Below are positions 1 through 7,747 of a DNA stretch of 64,000 bases, piece by piece; position 1 is the stretch's first letter, and each line of letters opens with the position of its first letter. The notes beneath the pieces are model-generated. The model searched no databases, had not been told where the DNA came from, and was given only the letters and a program-made list of their open reading frames with translations. Origin of the DNA: Sphingomonas sp. IC-11 (GTDB lineage: Bacteria; Pseudomonadota; Alphaproteobacteria; Sphingomonadales; Sphingomonadaceae); the NCBI RefSeq assembly GCF_021043365.1, contig NZ_JAJNDU010000001.1, positions 1,326,164-1,390,163 on the forward strand, written 5' to 3'. The position numbers were made by a program, and so were the translations under genes.

Positions 1-650
1 AGAACGGCAAGAAGCTCGAGCCGTATGAAACCGTCATCATCGACGTGGACGAGGAGCATTCGGGCACCGTCGTCGAGAAGATGAACCTGCGTAAGGCCGA
101 GATGACCGACATGCGTCCGTCGGGCGGTGGCAAGACGCGCATCACCTTCTCCGCGCCCAGCCGCGGCATGATCGGTTACCACGGCGAGTTCCTGTCGGAC
201 ACGCGTGGCACGGGCATCATGAACCGGCTCTTCGAGAAGTACGGACCCCACAAGGGTCCGATCGAGGGGCGCAAGAACGGCGTGCTGATCTCCAACGGTG
301 CTGGCGAGGCTCAGGCCTATGCGCTGGGTCCGCTCGAGGATCGCGGCATCCTGTTCGTCGGTCATGGCGAAGCCCTCTACGAGGGTATGATCATCGGCGA
401 GAACGCCAAGACGGATGACCTTGAGGTCAATCCGATGAAGGCGAAGCAGCTGACGAACTTCCGCGCCTCGGGCGGCAAGGACGATGCGATCCGCCTGACC
501 CCCCCGAAGAAGATGACGCTCGAACAGGCTATCGCCTACATCGATGATGACGAGATGGTGGAGGTGACGCCGAAGACCATCCGTCTGCGCAAGCGCTTTC
601 TCGATCCGCATGAGCGCAAGCGCCAGAAGCGTTCGGCCGAGGCAGCTTAA
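1..650 (+). CDS. typA: Translational GTPase TypA/BipA, C-terminal part (5' end outside window)
   Basis: This is the last 215 codons of a TypA/BipA ribosome-binding GTPase, read from base 3; the GTP-binding domain lies off the left edge. The visible part holds the end of the EF-G-like domain V (from about base 3 to 230, including SRGMIGYHGEF and DTRGTG) and the BipA-specific C-terminal domain, with RKNGVLISNG, LFVGHGEALYEGMIIGE and the lysine/arginine-rich tail that contacts rRNA. TypA aids 50S assembly and translation under cold and other stress. The frame is open to the left edge with no stop; the GTG at 45 is an internal valine codon, not a start. It ends with TAA two bases before the next gene. 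Family assignment is certain; only the N-terminal half cannot be judged. Confidence 0.97.
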   Translation, partial: NGKKLEPYETVIIDVDEEHSGTVVEKMNLRKAEMTDMRPSGGGKTRITFSAPSRGMIGYHGEFLSDTRGTGIMNRLFEKYGPHKGPIEGRKNGVLISNGAGEAQAYALGPLEDRGILFVGHGEALYEGMIIGENAKTDDLEVNPMKAKQLTNFRASGGKDDAIRLTPPKKMTLEQAIAYIDDDEMVEVTPKTIRLRKRFLDPHERKRQKRSAEAA

Positions 651-652
651 TT

Positions 653-1729
653 ATGCCGCCGATCAGTACCGCACCCGTTCGGGTCGGACTGATCGGCTTC
701 GGTTATGCGGGGCGCACGTTCCACGCCCCGCTGATCCGCGCGACCGAAGGTGTTGCGCTTGTCGCGGTCGCCTCCTCGCGTCCATCTGAGGTGCGTACGG
801 CGCTCGGTGATGTTGCGGTTACTGATACTGCCGAAGCCCTTGTTGCACGCGATGGCATCGATCTAATCGTAGTCGCCAGCCCCAATGACAGCCACGCGCC
901 GCTGGCGCTGGCCGCGTTAGCGGCTGGCAAGCATGTCATCGTGGAAAAACCGTTCGCCCTGTCGTTGGACGAAGCGCGTGCGGTGATCGTGGCGGCAGAT
1001 CGTGCCGATCGCCTGCTTACGGTATTTCACAACCGTCGCTGGGACAGCGACTTTCTGTCCGTGAGAGCGGCAATTGATCGGCAGGCGATAGGGCAGGTCG
1101 CTCATTTCGAAAGCCGATTCGATCGATTTCGCCCGGTCGTGCGCGATCGTTGGCGCGAGCGGGCGACGCCGGGCGGCGGGATATGGTATGATCTTGGTCC
1201 CCACCTGATCGATCAGGCTCTGCAGCTGTTCGGTCTTCCTGAACGGGTGGAAGCGAATCTGGCCATCCTTCGGCGCGGCGGCTCGGCGCACGATTGGGCG
1301 CACGCAGTCCTTGAGTATGCGGACAAGCGGGTCGTCCTTCAGGCCAGCATGCTTGTTGCCGGCGGCAGCGCCCGTTTTGTGGTGCATGGAAGTGCCGGCA
1401 GCCTGGTGAAGGAGCGGGGAGACCAGCAGGAAGCGCAACTGCTCGCGGGATTGCGGCCTGGTGAGGCGGGCTGGAGTGAAGACCATGATCCGCTCGTTCT
1501 GCACGATGGGCAGAGCCGCCATGTACTGCCGGTGGTCGCGGGAGATCAGCGCGACTTCTATCGCGCCGTGGCCGCGGCGATCCGCGACCACGCGCCAAAC
1601 CCGGTTCCTCCAGCGCAAGCCCTCGCCACGATGGCGGTGATCGAAGCAGGTCTGCTCTCTTCGAAGCAGCGCCGGGCGATAGCTTTGCCACTCACGCCGG
1701 CGGAGCGGGAGTCGTTTAGCGGGCGTTAG
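653..1729 (+). CDS. Gfo/Idh/MocA family oxidoreductase
   Basis: A 358-residue NAD(P)-dependent oxidoreductase of the Gfo/Idh/MocA family. The N-terminal Rossmann fold is shown by VGLIGFGYAGRTFHAPLI at residues 11-28, followed by the family EKPFAL motif near residue 98, whose lysine lies at the catalytic site. The C-terminal alpha/beta domain (about 130-330) contains GGGIWYDLGPHLIDQAL, where the aspartate and histidine normally bind the sugar or polyol substrate. Length is typical. The substrate cannot be told from sequence; relatives reduce or oxidise sugars, inositols or biliverdin. The ATG lies two bases after the typA stop, so it is probably co-transcribed with typA. The following gene is convergent. 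Confidence 0.9.
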   Translation: MPPISTAPVRVGLIGFGYAGRTFHAPLIRATEGVALVAVASSRPSEVRTALGDVAVTDTAEALVARDGIDLIVVASPNDSHAPLALAALAAGKHVIVEKPFALSLDEARAVIVAADRADRLLTVFHNRRWDSDFLSVRAAIDRQAIGQVAHFESRFDRFRPVVRDRWRERATPGGGIWYDLGPHLIDQALQLFGLPERVEANLAILRRGGSAHDWAHAVLEYADKRVVLQASMLVAGGSARFVVHGSAGSLVKERGDQQEAQLLAGLRPGEAGWSEDHDPLVLHDGQSRHVLPVVAGDQRDFYRAVAAAIRDHAPNPVPPAQALATMAVIEAGLLSSKQRRAIALPLTPAERESFSGR

Positions 1730-1799
1730 CCGCAACTACGGTTTCTACAGGCATGGAAGCGACAAATACTCGCGCCGGACCTCCAGGGTTCGGTACTGC

Positions 1800-2204
1800 T
1801 CAGGACAGTCCGCCGAGTTCCATCAATGCCGTCCATTCCTCCTCGCGCACCGGCGTGACCGACAGGCGGCTTTGACGAAGAACCTCGAGACTTGCGAGGC
1901 GGGGTTCCGCCTTGATCGTTGCCAACGGCACGGGCCTGGGCAGCTTTTTCAGCGGCCGCACGGCCACAGACGCCCACACGCCCTTTTCGCCATCCGGCCG
2001 CCACGCCCGCACGATTTCCATCGTGCCGACAGCCGCCTTCTCCTTGTTCGAGTGATAAAAGATCGCCTGATCGCCCGGCGTCATTTCCTTGAGGAAGTTA
2101 CGAGCGGTGTAGTTGCGAACGCCGTCCCATTCCGTTTCCCCGTCGCGGATAAGATGGTCCCACCCATAGACATCAGGTTCCGACCTCAACAACCAGAATC
2201 GCAT
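1800..2204 (-). CDS. EVE domain-containing protein
   Basis: A 134-residue single-domain EVE protein, a PUA-like fold that recognises modified bases in DNA or RNA. Family signatures are the N-terminal FWLLRSEPDVYGWDHL, the WDGVRNYTARN motif at about 26-36, and PGDQAIFYHSN at about 43-53; these residues line the aromatic base-binding pocket in solved EVE structures. No fused nuclease or other domain is present, so this is the widespread stand-alone bacterial form of unknown physiological role. It stands alone, convergent with the oxidoreductase upstream and divergent from the gene at 2339. No restriction or defence gene is adjacent, so there is no reason to assign a defence role here. Confidence 0.92.
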   Translation of the reverse strand: MRFWLLRSEPDVYGWDHLIRDGETEWDGVRNYTARNFLKEMTPGDQAIFYHSNKEKAAVGTMEIVRAWRPDGEKGVWASVAVRPLKKLPRPVPLATIKAEPRLASLEVLRQSRLSVTPVREEEWTALMELGGLS

Positions 2205-2338
2205 CGAATCCTAAACCCATTATGAACGCGACATTCCGCGCCGGTTAAGCCCGACTCGCGCATACCATCAAACACGCTCATGGCATCGTGCGTTTACACC
2301 TTCAGAGCGGACCGAGCGTATGTGTTAGGAGGTTCGAG

Positions 2339-2689
2339 ATGAACGGATTTCTGATGAAGGCCGGATTAGGTACTGCGCTGGCAGCCTCGGCACTTGCCAC
2401 TGCGGCACCGGCTAGCGCGCAGCGTTGGCACCATCGCTATGATCGCGGTTCGGACGTCGCTGCCGGCGCGCTGATCGGCGGCGTGGTCGGGCTGGGACTT
2501 GGTGCGGCGATCGCGTCGAGCAACCGCGGTCCTTATTACGACTATCCGCGCTACCGCGAGTACCGGGGCTACTACCCGCGGTCCTACTACAATGACTATC
2601 GTCCGAGGTGGCGAGGGCCAAGGTGCTTCCGCCAGTGGCAATGGGATCCCTATTACGGTGAACGGGTTCCTGTGCGGGTCTGTCGTTAA
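2339..2689 (+). CDS. Secreted glycine-zipper, Tyr/Arg-rich small protein
   Basis: A 116-residue exported protein of unknown function. The ATG at 2339 is chosen because a perfect AGGAGG (2327-2332) precedes it by six bases. Residues 1-28 form a signal peptide ending at an ASAQ-type cleavage site. Next come AAGALIGGVVGLGLGAAIAS at about 43-62, a glycine-zipper transmembrane or membrane-inserting segment, and a tail very rich in tyrosine, arginine and proline, closing with a conserved CFRQWQWDPYYGE stretch and a final VRVCR. Two cysteines in this tail could form a disulfide. Similar small proteins are common in sphingomonads and are usually annotated only as hypothetical. A strong terminator follows at 2714-2749, so it looks monocistronic. 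Confidence 0.82.
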   Translation: MNGFLMKAGLGTALAASALATAAPASAQRWHHRYDRGSDVAAGALIGGVVGLGLGAAIASSNRGPYYDYPRYREYRGYYPRSYYNDYRPRWRGPRCFRQWQWDPYYGERVPVRVCR

Positions 2690-2713
2690 CTAGCTTCAAC
2701 GAGCACGCAGGGG

Positions 2714-2749
2714 GCGGCGCGGGGGATCTATTCTCCCGCGCCGCTTTTT
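2714..2749 (+). terminator. Rho-independent terminator after the glycine-zipper gene
   Basis: A perfect 10-bp GC stem, GCGGCGCGGG (2714-2723) with CCCGCGCCGC (2735-2744), encloses an 11-base loop and is followed at once by TTTTT (2745-2749). It lies 25 bases after the stop at 2689. It is the clearest intrinsic terminator in the window. Confidence 0.9.
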
Positions 2750-2788
2750 CTGTTGGGAGTGGCGCGGGGATCGTTTAGTCGCGCAGCC

Positions 2789-3064
2789 ATGACTGACACA
2801 CCGCCAGATCACCTCTCCATTGATCCTTCGAGCCCTTATTTCGATCAGCCGACGCTCGAGCGCGGCATCGGCATCCGCTTCAAGGGCGTCGAGCGAAACG
2901 ATGTCGAAGAGTATTCGATTTCCGAAGGCTGGATCCGCGTCGCCCTGGGCAAGAAGGTCGATCGCCGGGGACGGCCGCTCACCATCAAGCTTTCCGGTCC
3001 CGTTGAGGCGTATTTCCAGAGCCCGGCTTCCGGTGACGATGCAGACGAGGCGGCGACCGCCTAA
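2789..3064 (+). CDS. DUF3297 family protein
   Basis: A 91-residue soluble protein matching the DUF3297 family, widespread in proteobacteria and without known function. Typical features are the YFDQPTLERGIGIRFKGVERNDVEEYSISEGW block (about 16-47) and the KVDRRGRPLTIKLSGPVEAYF block near the C-terminus. It has no signal peptide or membrane segment. The ATG at 2789 is preferred over an in-frame upstream ATG at 2753 because conserved sequence begins only after it and the upstream codons lie directly behind the terminator. It is monocistronic and convergent with the nitronate monooxygenase gene. Confidence 0.85.
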   Translation: MTDTPPDHLSIDPSSPYFDQPTLERGIGIRFKGVERNDVEEYSISEGWIRVALGKKVDRRGRPLTIKLSGPVEAYFQSPASGDDADEAATA

Positions 3065-3075
3065 AGCCCCGTCGG

Positions 3076-3099
3076 CCGCCTGCCCAACTGTGCAGGCGG
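3076..3099 (+). terminator. Possible factor-independent hairpin after the DUF3297 gene
   Basis: A perfect 8-bp GC-rich stem, CCGCCTGC (3076-3083) and GCAGGCGG (3092-3099), with an 8-base loop starts 12 bases after the stop at 3064. It has no T run, so termination or 3'-end protection is only an inference. Confidence 0.4.
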
Positions 3100-3225
3100 A
3101 AGTCAGCCCCCCGGGACCGTCGAGGATGGGTGCTGCGGACACCGTGCCTCTTCGATGAGGCGTGGGTCCGCAGCGGTTCTCCGCAATCAGGAATGAGGTT
3201 GGAGCGCTTGCCGCAACCCGATTGA

Positions 3226-4197
3226 TCAAGCCGCCACAAGGCCGATTCGTGCCTTGGCGGCGTTGTACTGGCGTTCCATTCGGTCGATCCGGTCGGCGAC
3301 GCTTTCCACCTTTTCCACCGCACCAATGCCCTGGCCAGAGCCCCAGATGTCGCGCCATGCCTTGGCCTTAGGCGCATTGTCGCCCTGACCGAAGTTCATG
3401 GTCTTGTAATCACCCTCGGGCAGATTGTCTGGATCTAGTCCTGCACGCTCGATTGAGCCGCGCAGATAATTGCCGTGCACGCCGGTGAACAGGTTGGAAT
3501 AGACGATGTCGGAGGCGCGACCTTCGACGATGCCGTTCTTGTAACCCTCATCCGCGTTAGCCTCGAGCGTGGCGATGAAGGGTGATCCGATATAGGCGAA
3601 GTCGGCGCCCATCGCTTGCGCGGCCAGCACTGCGTCACCGGTGGCGATGGAGCCGGAGAGTGCTACCGGGCCGTCGAACCATTGGCGAATTTCGCTGACG
3701 AGAGCGAATGGAGAAAGGCGTCCGGCGTGACCGCCCGCGCCCGCAGCTACCGGGATCAGACCATCGGCACCCTTTTCGATCGCCTTGCGCGCAAAACGGT
3801 CGTCGATAACGTCGTGAAAGGTGATGCCGCCCCAATTGTGAACAGCCTGGTTCAACTCCTCGCGTGCGCCGAGGGAGGTGATGGTGATCGGAACCTGCCA
3901 CTTCTCGCAAGTGGCGAGATCAGCCTCCAGCCGATCGTTCGACTTATGTACGATTTGGTTGACCGCGAAGGGCGCGGCCGGGCGATCGGGATTGTTACGA
4001 TTATGCGCCGCAAGTTCTTCGGTGATCCGGTGCAGCCATTCGTCAAGAAGCCCTTGCGGGCGCGCGTTCAGGGCAGGGAAGGAGCCGACGATGCCGGCCT
4101 TACACTGCGCGATCACGAGATCCGGACCGGAGATGATGAACAGCGGCGAGCCGATGACCGGCAAGCGCAAGCGGGAGAGGATCGCTGGGACTGACAT
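3226..4197 (-). CDS. NAD(P)H-dependent flavin oxidoreductase / nitronate monooxygenase family
   Basis: A 323-residue FMN-binding TIM-barrel enzyme of the nitronate monooxygenase (2-nitropropane dioxygenase) family. The start LRLPVIGSPLFIISGPDLVIAQCKAGIVGSFPALNARP is the typical N-terminal barrel strand and flavin-contacting loop. The C-terminal half carries GADGLIPVAAGAGGHAGRLSPFALV, with the glycine-rich phosphate-binding region and the conserved catalytic histidine (GGHAG), then ALSGSIATGDAVLAAQAMGADFAYIGSPF. The family includes true nitronate oxidases, quinone reductases and enoyl-ACP reductase relatives; sequence alone does not pick one. It lies 84 bases downstream of the gamma carbonic anhydrase on the same strand and may share its transcript. 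Confidence 0.88.
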   Translation of the reverse strand: MSVPAILSRLRLPVIGSPLFIISGPDLVIAQCKAGIVGSFPALNARPQGLLDEWLHRITEELAAHNRNNPDRPAAPFAVNQIVHKSNDRLEADLATCEKWQVPITITSLGAREELNQAVHNWGGITFHDVIDDRFARKAIEKGADGLIPVAAGAGGHAGRLSPFALVSEIRQWFDGPVALSGSIATGDAVLAAQAMGADFAYIGSPFIATLEANADEGYKNGIVEGRASDIVYSNLFTGVHGNYLRGSIERAGLDPDNLPEGDYKTMNFGQGDNAPKAKAWRDIWGSGQGIGAVEKVESVADRIDRMERQYNAAKARIGLVAA

Positions 4198-4281
4198 AAG
4201 TCAGGTTATGTCGGGTGAGTAACCACCTGTCCAGCAGAGCGCGCTACAGCCCACCGACCGGTCCGGATCTTTTTGAACCGT

Positions 4282-4806
4282 TCAGTCGACGCGCTTCAGG
4301 CCCGATGCTGCCGCTCTGCCGTTCTCCACATAGTGCGCAGCGGATACCTTTAGTCCGGCGACCGCTTGGTCGTCCAAGGACCGGACTGCCTTCGCCGGGC
4401 TTCCCACGATCAGACTGCCCGGAGGAAAGGTCTTGCCTTCGGTGACCAGGGCATTGGCGCCGACGATGCAATCGTCAGGGATCACGGCTCGGTTCAAGAT
4501 CGTAGCGCCCATTCCGATCAGGACGCGGTCGCCGATCGTGCAGCCGTGCAGGATGGCATGATGGCCGATGGTGCAATCCTCTCCAACCGTCAGCGGCGAG
4601 CCTGGATCGGAGTGGAGCATCGCGCCCTCCTGAATGTTGCTGCGCGCGCCGATCGGGATGGTCGTGTTGTCGCCGCGGATCACCGCCCCGAACCACACGC
4701 TGGTGTCTTCAGCCAACCGTACGTCACCTACGATGTCAGCACTGGGTGCAACCCAGGCGGTTTCGTGACAGGTCGGGCGCTGCCCGCGAAACTCATAAAG
4801 CGGCAT
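4282..4806 (-). CDS. Gamma-class carbonic anhydrase family protein
   Basis: A 174-residue left-handed beta-helix protein built from hexapeptide repeats. The three metal-ligand histidines of the gamma-carbonic anhydrase family are present at H65 (AMLHSDPG), H82 and H87 (IGHHAILHGC), with the 5-residue spacing typical of the last two. Conserved R44, D46 and Q59 (IRGDNTT, NIQEG) fit the trimer active site. The ATG at 4806 is chosen over one seven codons upstream because AGGAG sits seven bases before it. Many bacterial members have weak or no measured CO2 hydration activity, so enzymatic activity is not certain. Some relatives are named after PaaY or YrdA. Confidence 0.88.
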   Translation of the reverse strand: MPLYEFRGQRPTCHETAWVAPSADIVGDVRLAEDTSVWFGAVIRGDNTTIPIGARSNIQEGAMLHSDPGSPLTVGEDCTIGHHAILHGCTIGDRVLIGMGATILNRAVIPDDCIVGANALVTEGKTFPPGSLIVGSPAKAVRSLDDQAVAGLKVSAAHYVENGRAAASGLKRVD

Positions 4807-4894
4807 GTTTCTCTCCTGTACCAACATCGGACACTGGACTGGTTACTTCTTCAGGGCAGTTCCAAACCGTAAACAACTCGTTAACCATGGCGGG

Positions 4895-5056
4895 ATGGAG
4901 AGACGCCTCATCAGTGACGAAGCCGCTGGCCATCCGATCCGCCAGATGCTGGCGGGCGCCGAAGCACGGCCGAAGCGGAATGACGATCAGGATCTAAAGC
5001 TCTTCGTGCTGAGCTTCACCGCCTTCTTCATCTGTTTTTATACCCTAATCATGTAG
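4895..5056 (+). CDS. Small single-pass membrane protein (53 residues)
   Basis: A 53-residue open frame starting at ATG 4895. The N-terminal half is charged (MERRLISDEAAGHPIRQ), and the C-terminal 19 residues, LKLFVLSFTAFFICFYTLI, are one hydrophobic transmembrane segment ending at the stop. This is the layout of a tail-anchored micro-protein. It fills the gap between two minus-strand genes, and an AT-rich stretch (TTAACC) just upstream may belong to its promoter. No family is recognised. A longer frame upstream exists but overlaps the carbonic anhydrase start and is less likely. Confidence 0.55.
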   Translation: MERRLISDEAAGHPIRQMLAGAEARPKRNDDQDLKLFVLSFTAFFICFYTLIM

Positions 5057-5064
5057 CTCACCGC

Positions 5065-6402
5065 TTAATCGCAGGCGCGATGAAGGCGCTGGGCGATCCA
5101 GGCGGAGACGACGCACATCCCTGCCACAAGCAGCAGCAGCTGGCTGGCCGTGGCGCCGAGTGCCGTTATGCCTGCGACCGTTGCCGAGCCGATCGTCATC
5201 GCTCCGGCATTCACCACATTGTTCGCAGCAACAGTCCTAGCGGTTTGATCCTTTGGCACCGTGGTGGTGAGAAAGGCGTAAAGCGGCACGACGAACATGC
5301 CGCCGAAGATCGCCACGAACATTAGGGTTACAAGAACAAGCGGCGCGCCGGGATGACTGACAAATCCGGCGATGTCATAAAGCGTACCCGTGGGGGCTGG
5401 CTCCCAATTCGCCGCCACGAACCAGAACGCCAGAACCGCGGCGCCCATGGCAATCACGGAGGCGGGGGAGTAACGAGCCGAGATATGGCCGCGGAGCATC
5501 AGGTTGATGACCACCGACCCGATCGCAACACCGACCGAAAAGATCGCCAGCACCAAGCTGGCCACGCTGGCATCGGAAGTGAGAACATTCTTCACCAGCG
5601 GCGGGAAGATGACCACCAGGACGGACCCGATCGTCCAGAAGAAGCTGATTGCGCAGATTGCCAGGAATAGGCGGGGAATGTGCATGGTGCCCGCAACCAG
5701 GCGCCACGATGCGCGGAATGGATTATAGTCGAGCTTTAGCGCGGGCCCGAGCCGCGGCGCGGGAGGAACCATGCGGGCGCTGAGATAACCGAAGAGCGCA
5801 ACAAGGAAGGTAAGACCGGCGATCAGCGGGATCGATTCGTAGATAAAGCCCGCCAATATCGTGCCTAGAAGGATGGAGAGGTAGGTGCCTGCCTCGACCA
5901 AGCCAGTGCCGCCGAGCACATCGTCATCCTCGAGATGCTGTGGCAGGATCGCGTATTTGATGGGGCTGAAAAAGGTCGAGTGAATGCCAAGCCCGACCAC
6001 CGCGCCAAGCATCATGACCACCGGAAGCGTTACCTGACCGGCGCGAGCCAGCAACAGGCCGCCGCAACCAAGCGCCATGATCCCGAATTCGACAATTTTC
6101 ACGACGCGAATGATCCGCGCCTTGTCCATTGTATCGGCGAGTTGGCCAGCCAATGCCGACAATAGAAAGAACGGCAAGATAAAGAGGCCGGCCGCCAGAG
6201 CGTTGAAGAAACTTTCCTGCTTCTCGTTCGCGAATATCTCGTAGGTTGCAAAAAGAACCATCGAGGTTTTGAAGAGATTGTCATTGAAGGCACCCAAGAA
6301 TTGGGTGACAAAAAGCGGCAAAAAGCGCCGGCGTTTGAGAAGCCCGAGGGCATTGATCATGGCAGAAGGTGGCCCGGCTGTGGCAGATTGAAACTTCGGC
6401 AT
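5065..6402 (-). CDS. MFS transporter, lysophospholipid-transporter-like
   Basis: A 445-residue major facilitator with about twelve hydrophobic helices. The conserved beginning FLPLFVTQFLGAFNDNLFK is the hallmark of the LplT-like branch, whose best known member flips lysophospholipids across the inner membrane for re-acylation. The loop between helices 2 and 3 reads GQLADTMDKARI, an MFS signature A variant. Other members of this branch are fused to an acyltransferase, but no such domain is present here. ATG 6402 is used; ATG 6360, just before MINALGLL, is an equally reasonable start and neither has a clear ribosome site. It is divergent from pgsA, a phospholipid synthesis gene, which fits a membrane lipid role. 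The exact substrate is an inference. Confidence 0.82.
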   Translation of the reverse strand: MPKFQSATAGPPSAMINALGLLKRRRFLPLFVTQFLGAFNDNLFKTSMVLFATYEIFANEKQESFFNALAAGLFILPFFLLSALAGQLADTMDKARIIRVVKIVEFGIMALGCGGLLLARAGQVTLPVVMMLGAVVGLGIHSTFFSPIKYAILPQHLEDDDVLGGTGLVEAGTYLSILLGTILAGFIYESIPLIAGLTFLVALFGYLSARMVPPAPRLGPALKLDYNPFRASWRLVAGTMHIPRLFLAICAISFFWTIGSVLVVIFPPLVKNVLTSDASVASLVLAIFSVGVAIGSVVINLMLRGHISARYSPASVIAMGAAVLAFWFVAANWEPAPTGTLYDIAGFVSHPGAPLVLVTLMFVAIFGGMFVVPLYAFLTTTVPKDQTARTVAANNVVNAGAMTIGSATVAGITALGATASQLLLLVAGMCVVSAWIAQRLHRACD

Positions 6403-6473
6403 AGCCGCTGGCCGTACCTGCTGCCAACCCCGGCAGGGTTGCGCCACGGGTCCGCTAAGCTAAGTCATCATTC

Positions 6474-7040
6474 GTGCTTACGTTGCCCAACCTGCTCACC
6501 CTATCGCGAATCGTCGCGGTGCCCGCGCTGGTAGCGTTACTCTGGTGGCCTACCTGGCAGGCCGGGTTCGCCATCGCGTTCGGCCTGTACTGCCTGATGG
6601 GCATCACGGATTATTTCGATGGCTACCTCGCTCGTGCGCAGGGCGCCGTGTCGCGCCTGGGCGTATTTCTCGATCCCATTGCAGACAAGATCATGGTGGC
6701 TGCCGTGATCCTGATGCTGGTGGGCACACGGCACAATGACACGGCGGTGATTACCGGCGTTCATATCATCGCCGCTCTCGTCATTCTGCTCCGCGAAATT
6801 GCGGTTTCTGGCCTTCGCGAGTTTCTGGCGGGTCTGCAGGTCTCCCTGCCTGTGTCTCGGCTGGCGAAGTGGAAAACGACCCTTCAGCTCGTCTCTTTGG
6901 GAGCGCTCATCCTAGCGGGCGCGCTCCCGGAGTTCAGCTGGGTGAAGCTGACGGGGCTGGTGTCGCTATGGGGTGCCGCTGTGCTGACGATCGTGACCGG
7001 CTGGGATTACCTGCGCGTCGGCCTGAAGCACATGGATTGA
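6474..7040 (+). CDS. pgsA: CDP-diacylglycerol-glycerol-3-phosphate 3-phosphatidyltransferase
   Basis: PgsA makes phosphatidylglycerol phosphate from CDP-diacylglycerol and glycerol 3-phosphate in the inner membrane. The 188-residue protein starts NLLTLSRIVAVP, typical of PgsA, and carries the full CDP-alcohol phosphatidyltransferase motif D-x2-DG-x2-AR-x8-G-x3-D-x3-D between about residues 46 and 71 (DYFDGYLAR, then GVFLDPIADK). Four to six hydrophobic helices are visible. Translation starts at GTG 6474. moaD follows after five bases and moaE overlaps moaD, an arrangement common in alphaproteobacteria, so the three are probably one operon. Confidence 0.95.
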   Translation: MLTLPNLLTLSRIVAVPALVALLWWPTWQAGFAIAFGLYCLMGITDYFDGYLARAQGAVSRLGVFLDPIADKIMVAAVILMLVGTRHNDTAVITGVHIIAALVILLREIAVSGLREFLAGLQVSLPVSRLAKWKTTLQLVSLGALILAGALPEFSWVKLTGLVSLWGAAVLTIVTGWDYLRVGLKHMD

Positions 7041-7045
7041 CGGCG

Positions 7046-7297
7046 ATGCGTGTCCTCTACTTTGCATGGGTGCGCGAACGGATCGGCAGCGCTGAGGAGG
7101 AGGTGGATCCGCCGCCAGAGGTGGATACCATCGCCGCGCTGATCAGTTGGCTTGCCGTGCGATCGGCCGGCCACGCAGCAGCTCTCGCCGACTGTGATCG
7201 CTTACGGGCGGCTCGGGATGAAGAGTTCGTTCCGCTTCAAACGGCGATCGCGGGCGCGCGCGAGATCGCGATTTTTCCGCCGGTGACGGGAGGATGA
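7046..7297 (+). CDS. moaD: Molybdopterin synthase sulfur carrier subunit
   Basis: An 83-residue ubiquitin-fold protein beginning MRVLYFAWVRERIG and ending FPPVTGG. The terminal double glycine is the site that is adenylylated and thiocarboxylated so that MoaD can deliver sulfur to precursor Z during molybdopterin synthesis. ATG 7046 lies five bases after the pgsA stop. The stop codon overlaps the moaE start by four bases (ATGA at 7294-7297), so the two subunits of the synthase are made in a coupled way. No other molybdenum cofactor gene is in the window. Confidence 0.94.
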   Translation: MRVLYFAWVRERIGSAEEEVDPPPEVDTIAALISWLAVRSAGHAAALADCDRLRAARDEEFVPLQTAIAGAREIAIFPPVTGG

Positions 7298-7728
7298 TCC
7301 GCGTTGTCGTCACGTCTGCGCCAATCGTGCTTGCGGACGAGCTGGCGATGGCGGAGCAGAGCGGCGCCCTCGCTACATTTACGGGCATGGTGCGCGCGGA
7401 TGATGGCGTCACCGAACTGATGCTGGAACATTATCCCGGCGCGACCGAGCGCGCGTTGGAGGCGCTGGCCCGGGTGGCGTTTCAGCGCTGGAGCTTGTCC
7501 GGAGCGACGATTGTTCATCGGGTGGGATCGATGGTGCCGGGTGACCGGATCGTGTTTGTGGCCACGAGTGCGGCTCACCGCGCGGCGGCGCTGGAGGCAT
7601 GCGCATTCCTGATCGATCGCCTGAAGACCGATGCGCCGTTCTGGAAGCGCGAGCGGTTGGGCGATCGCCATCGTTGGGTAGAGCCGCGCAAGAGCGATGA
7701 TGCCTCTGCAGCGCAGTGGCAGCTTTAA
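7294..7728 (+). CDS. moaE: Molybdopterin synthase catalytic subunit
   Basis: The 144-residue large subunit of molybdopterin synthase, which uses thiocarboxylated MoaD to form the dithiolene of molybdopterin. Family motifs are GALATFTGMVRADD (about 24-37), LEHYPG, HRVGSMVPGDRIVFVATSAAHR (about 72-93) and the active-site block LKTDAPFWKRE near 110-120 with its two lysines. It overlaps moaD by ATGA. A short convergent gap separates it from the FAS1 lipoprotein gene. Confidence 0.95.
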   Translation: MIRVVVTSAPIVLADELAMAEQSGALATFTGMVRADDGVTELMLEHYPGATERALEALARVAFQRWSLSGATIVHRVGSMVPGDRIVFVATSAAHRAAALEACAFLIDRLKTDAPFWKRERLGDRHRWVEPRKSDDASAAQWQL

Positions 7729-7747
7729 GAAGGCGTCTCGGTTGCGA

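Noticed and set aside
917..1735. 272-codon minus-strand frame across the Gfo/Idh/MocA gene
   Set aside because: Antisense shadow of a clear gene; no family motifs and arginine-rich composition typical of GC-rich off-frames.
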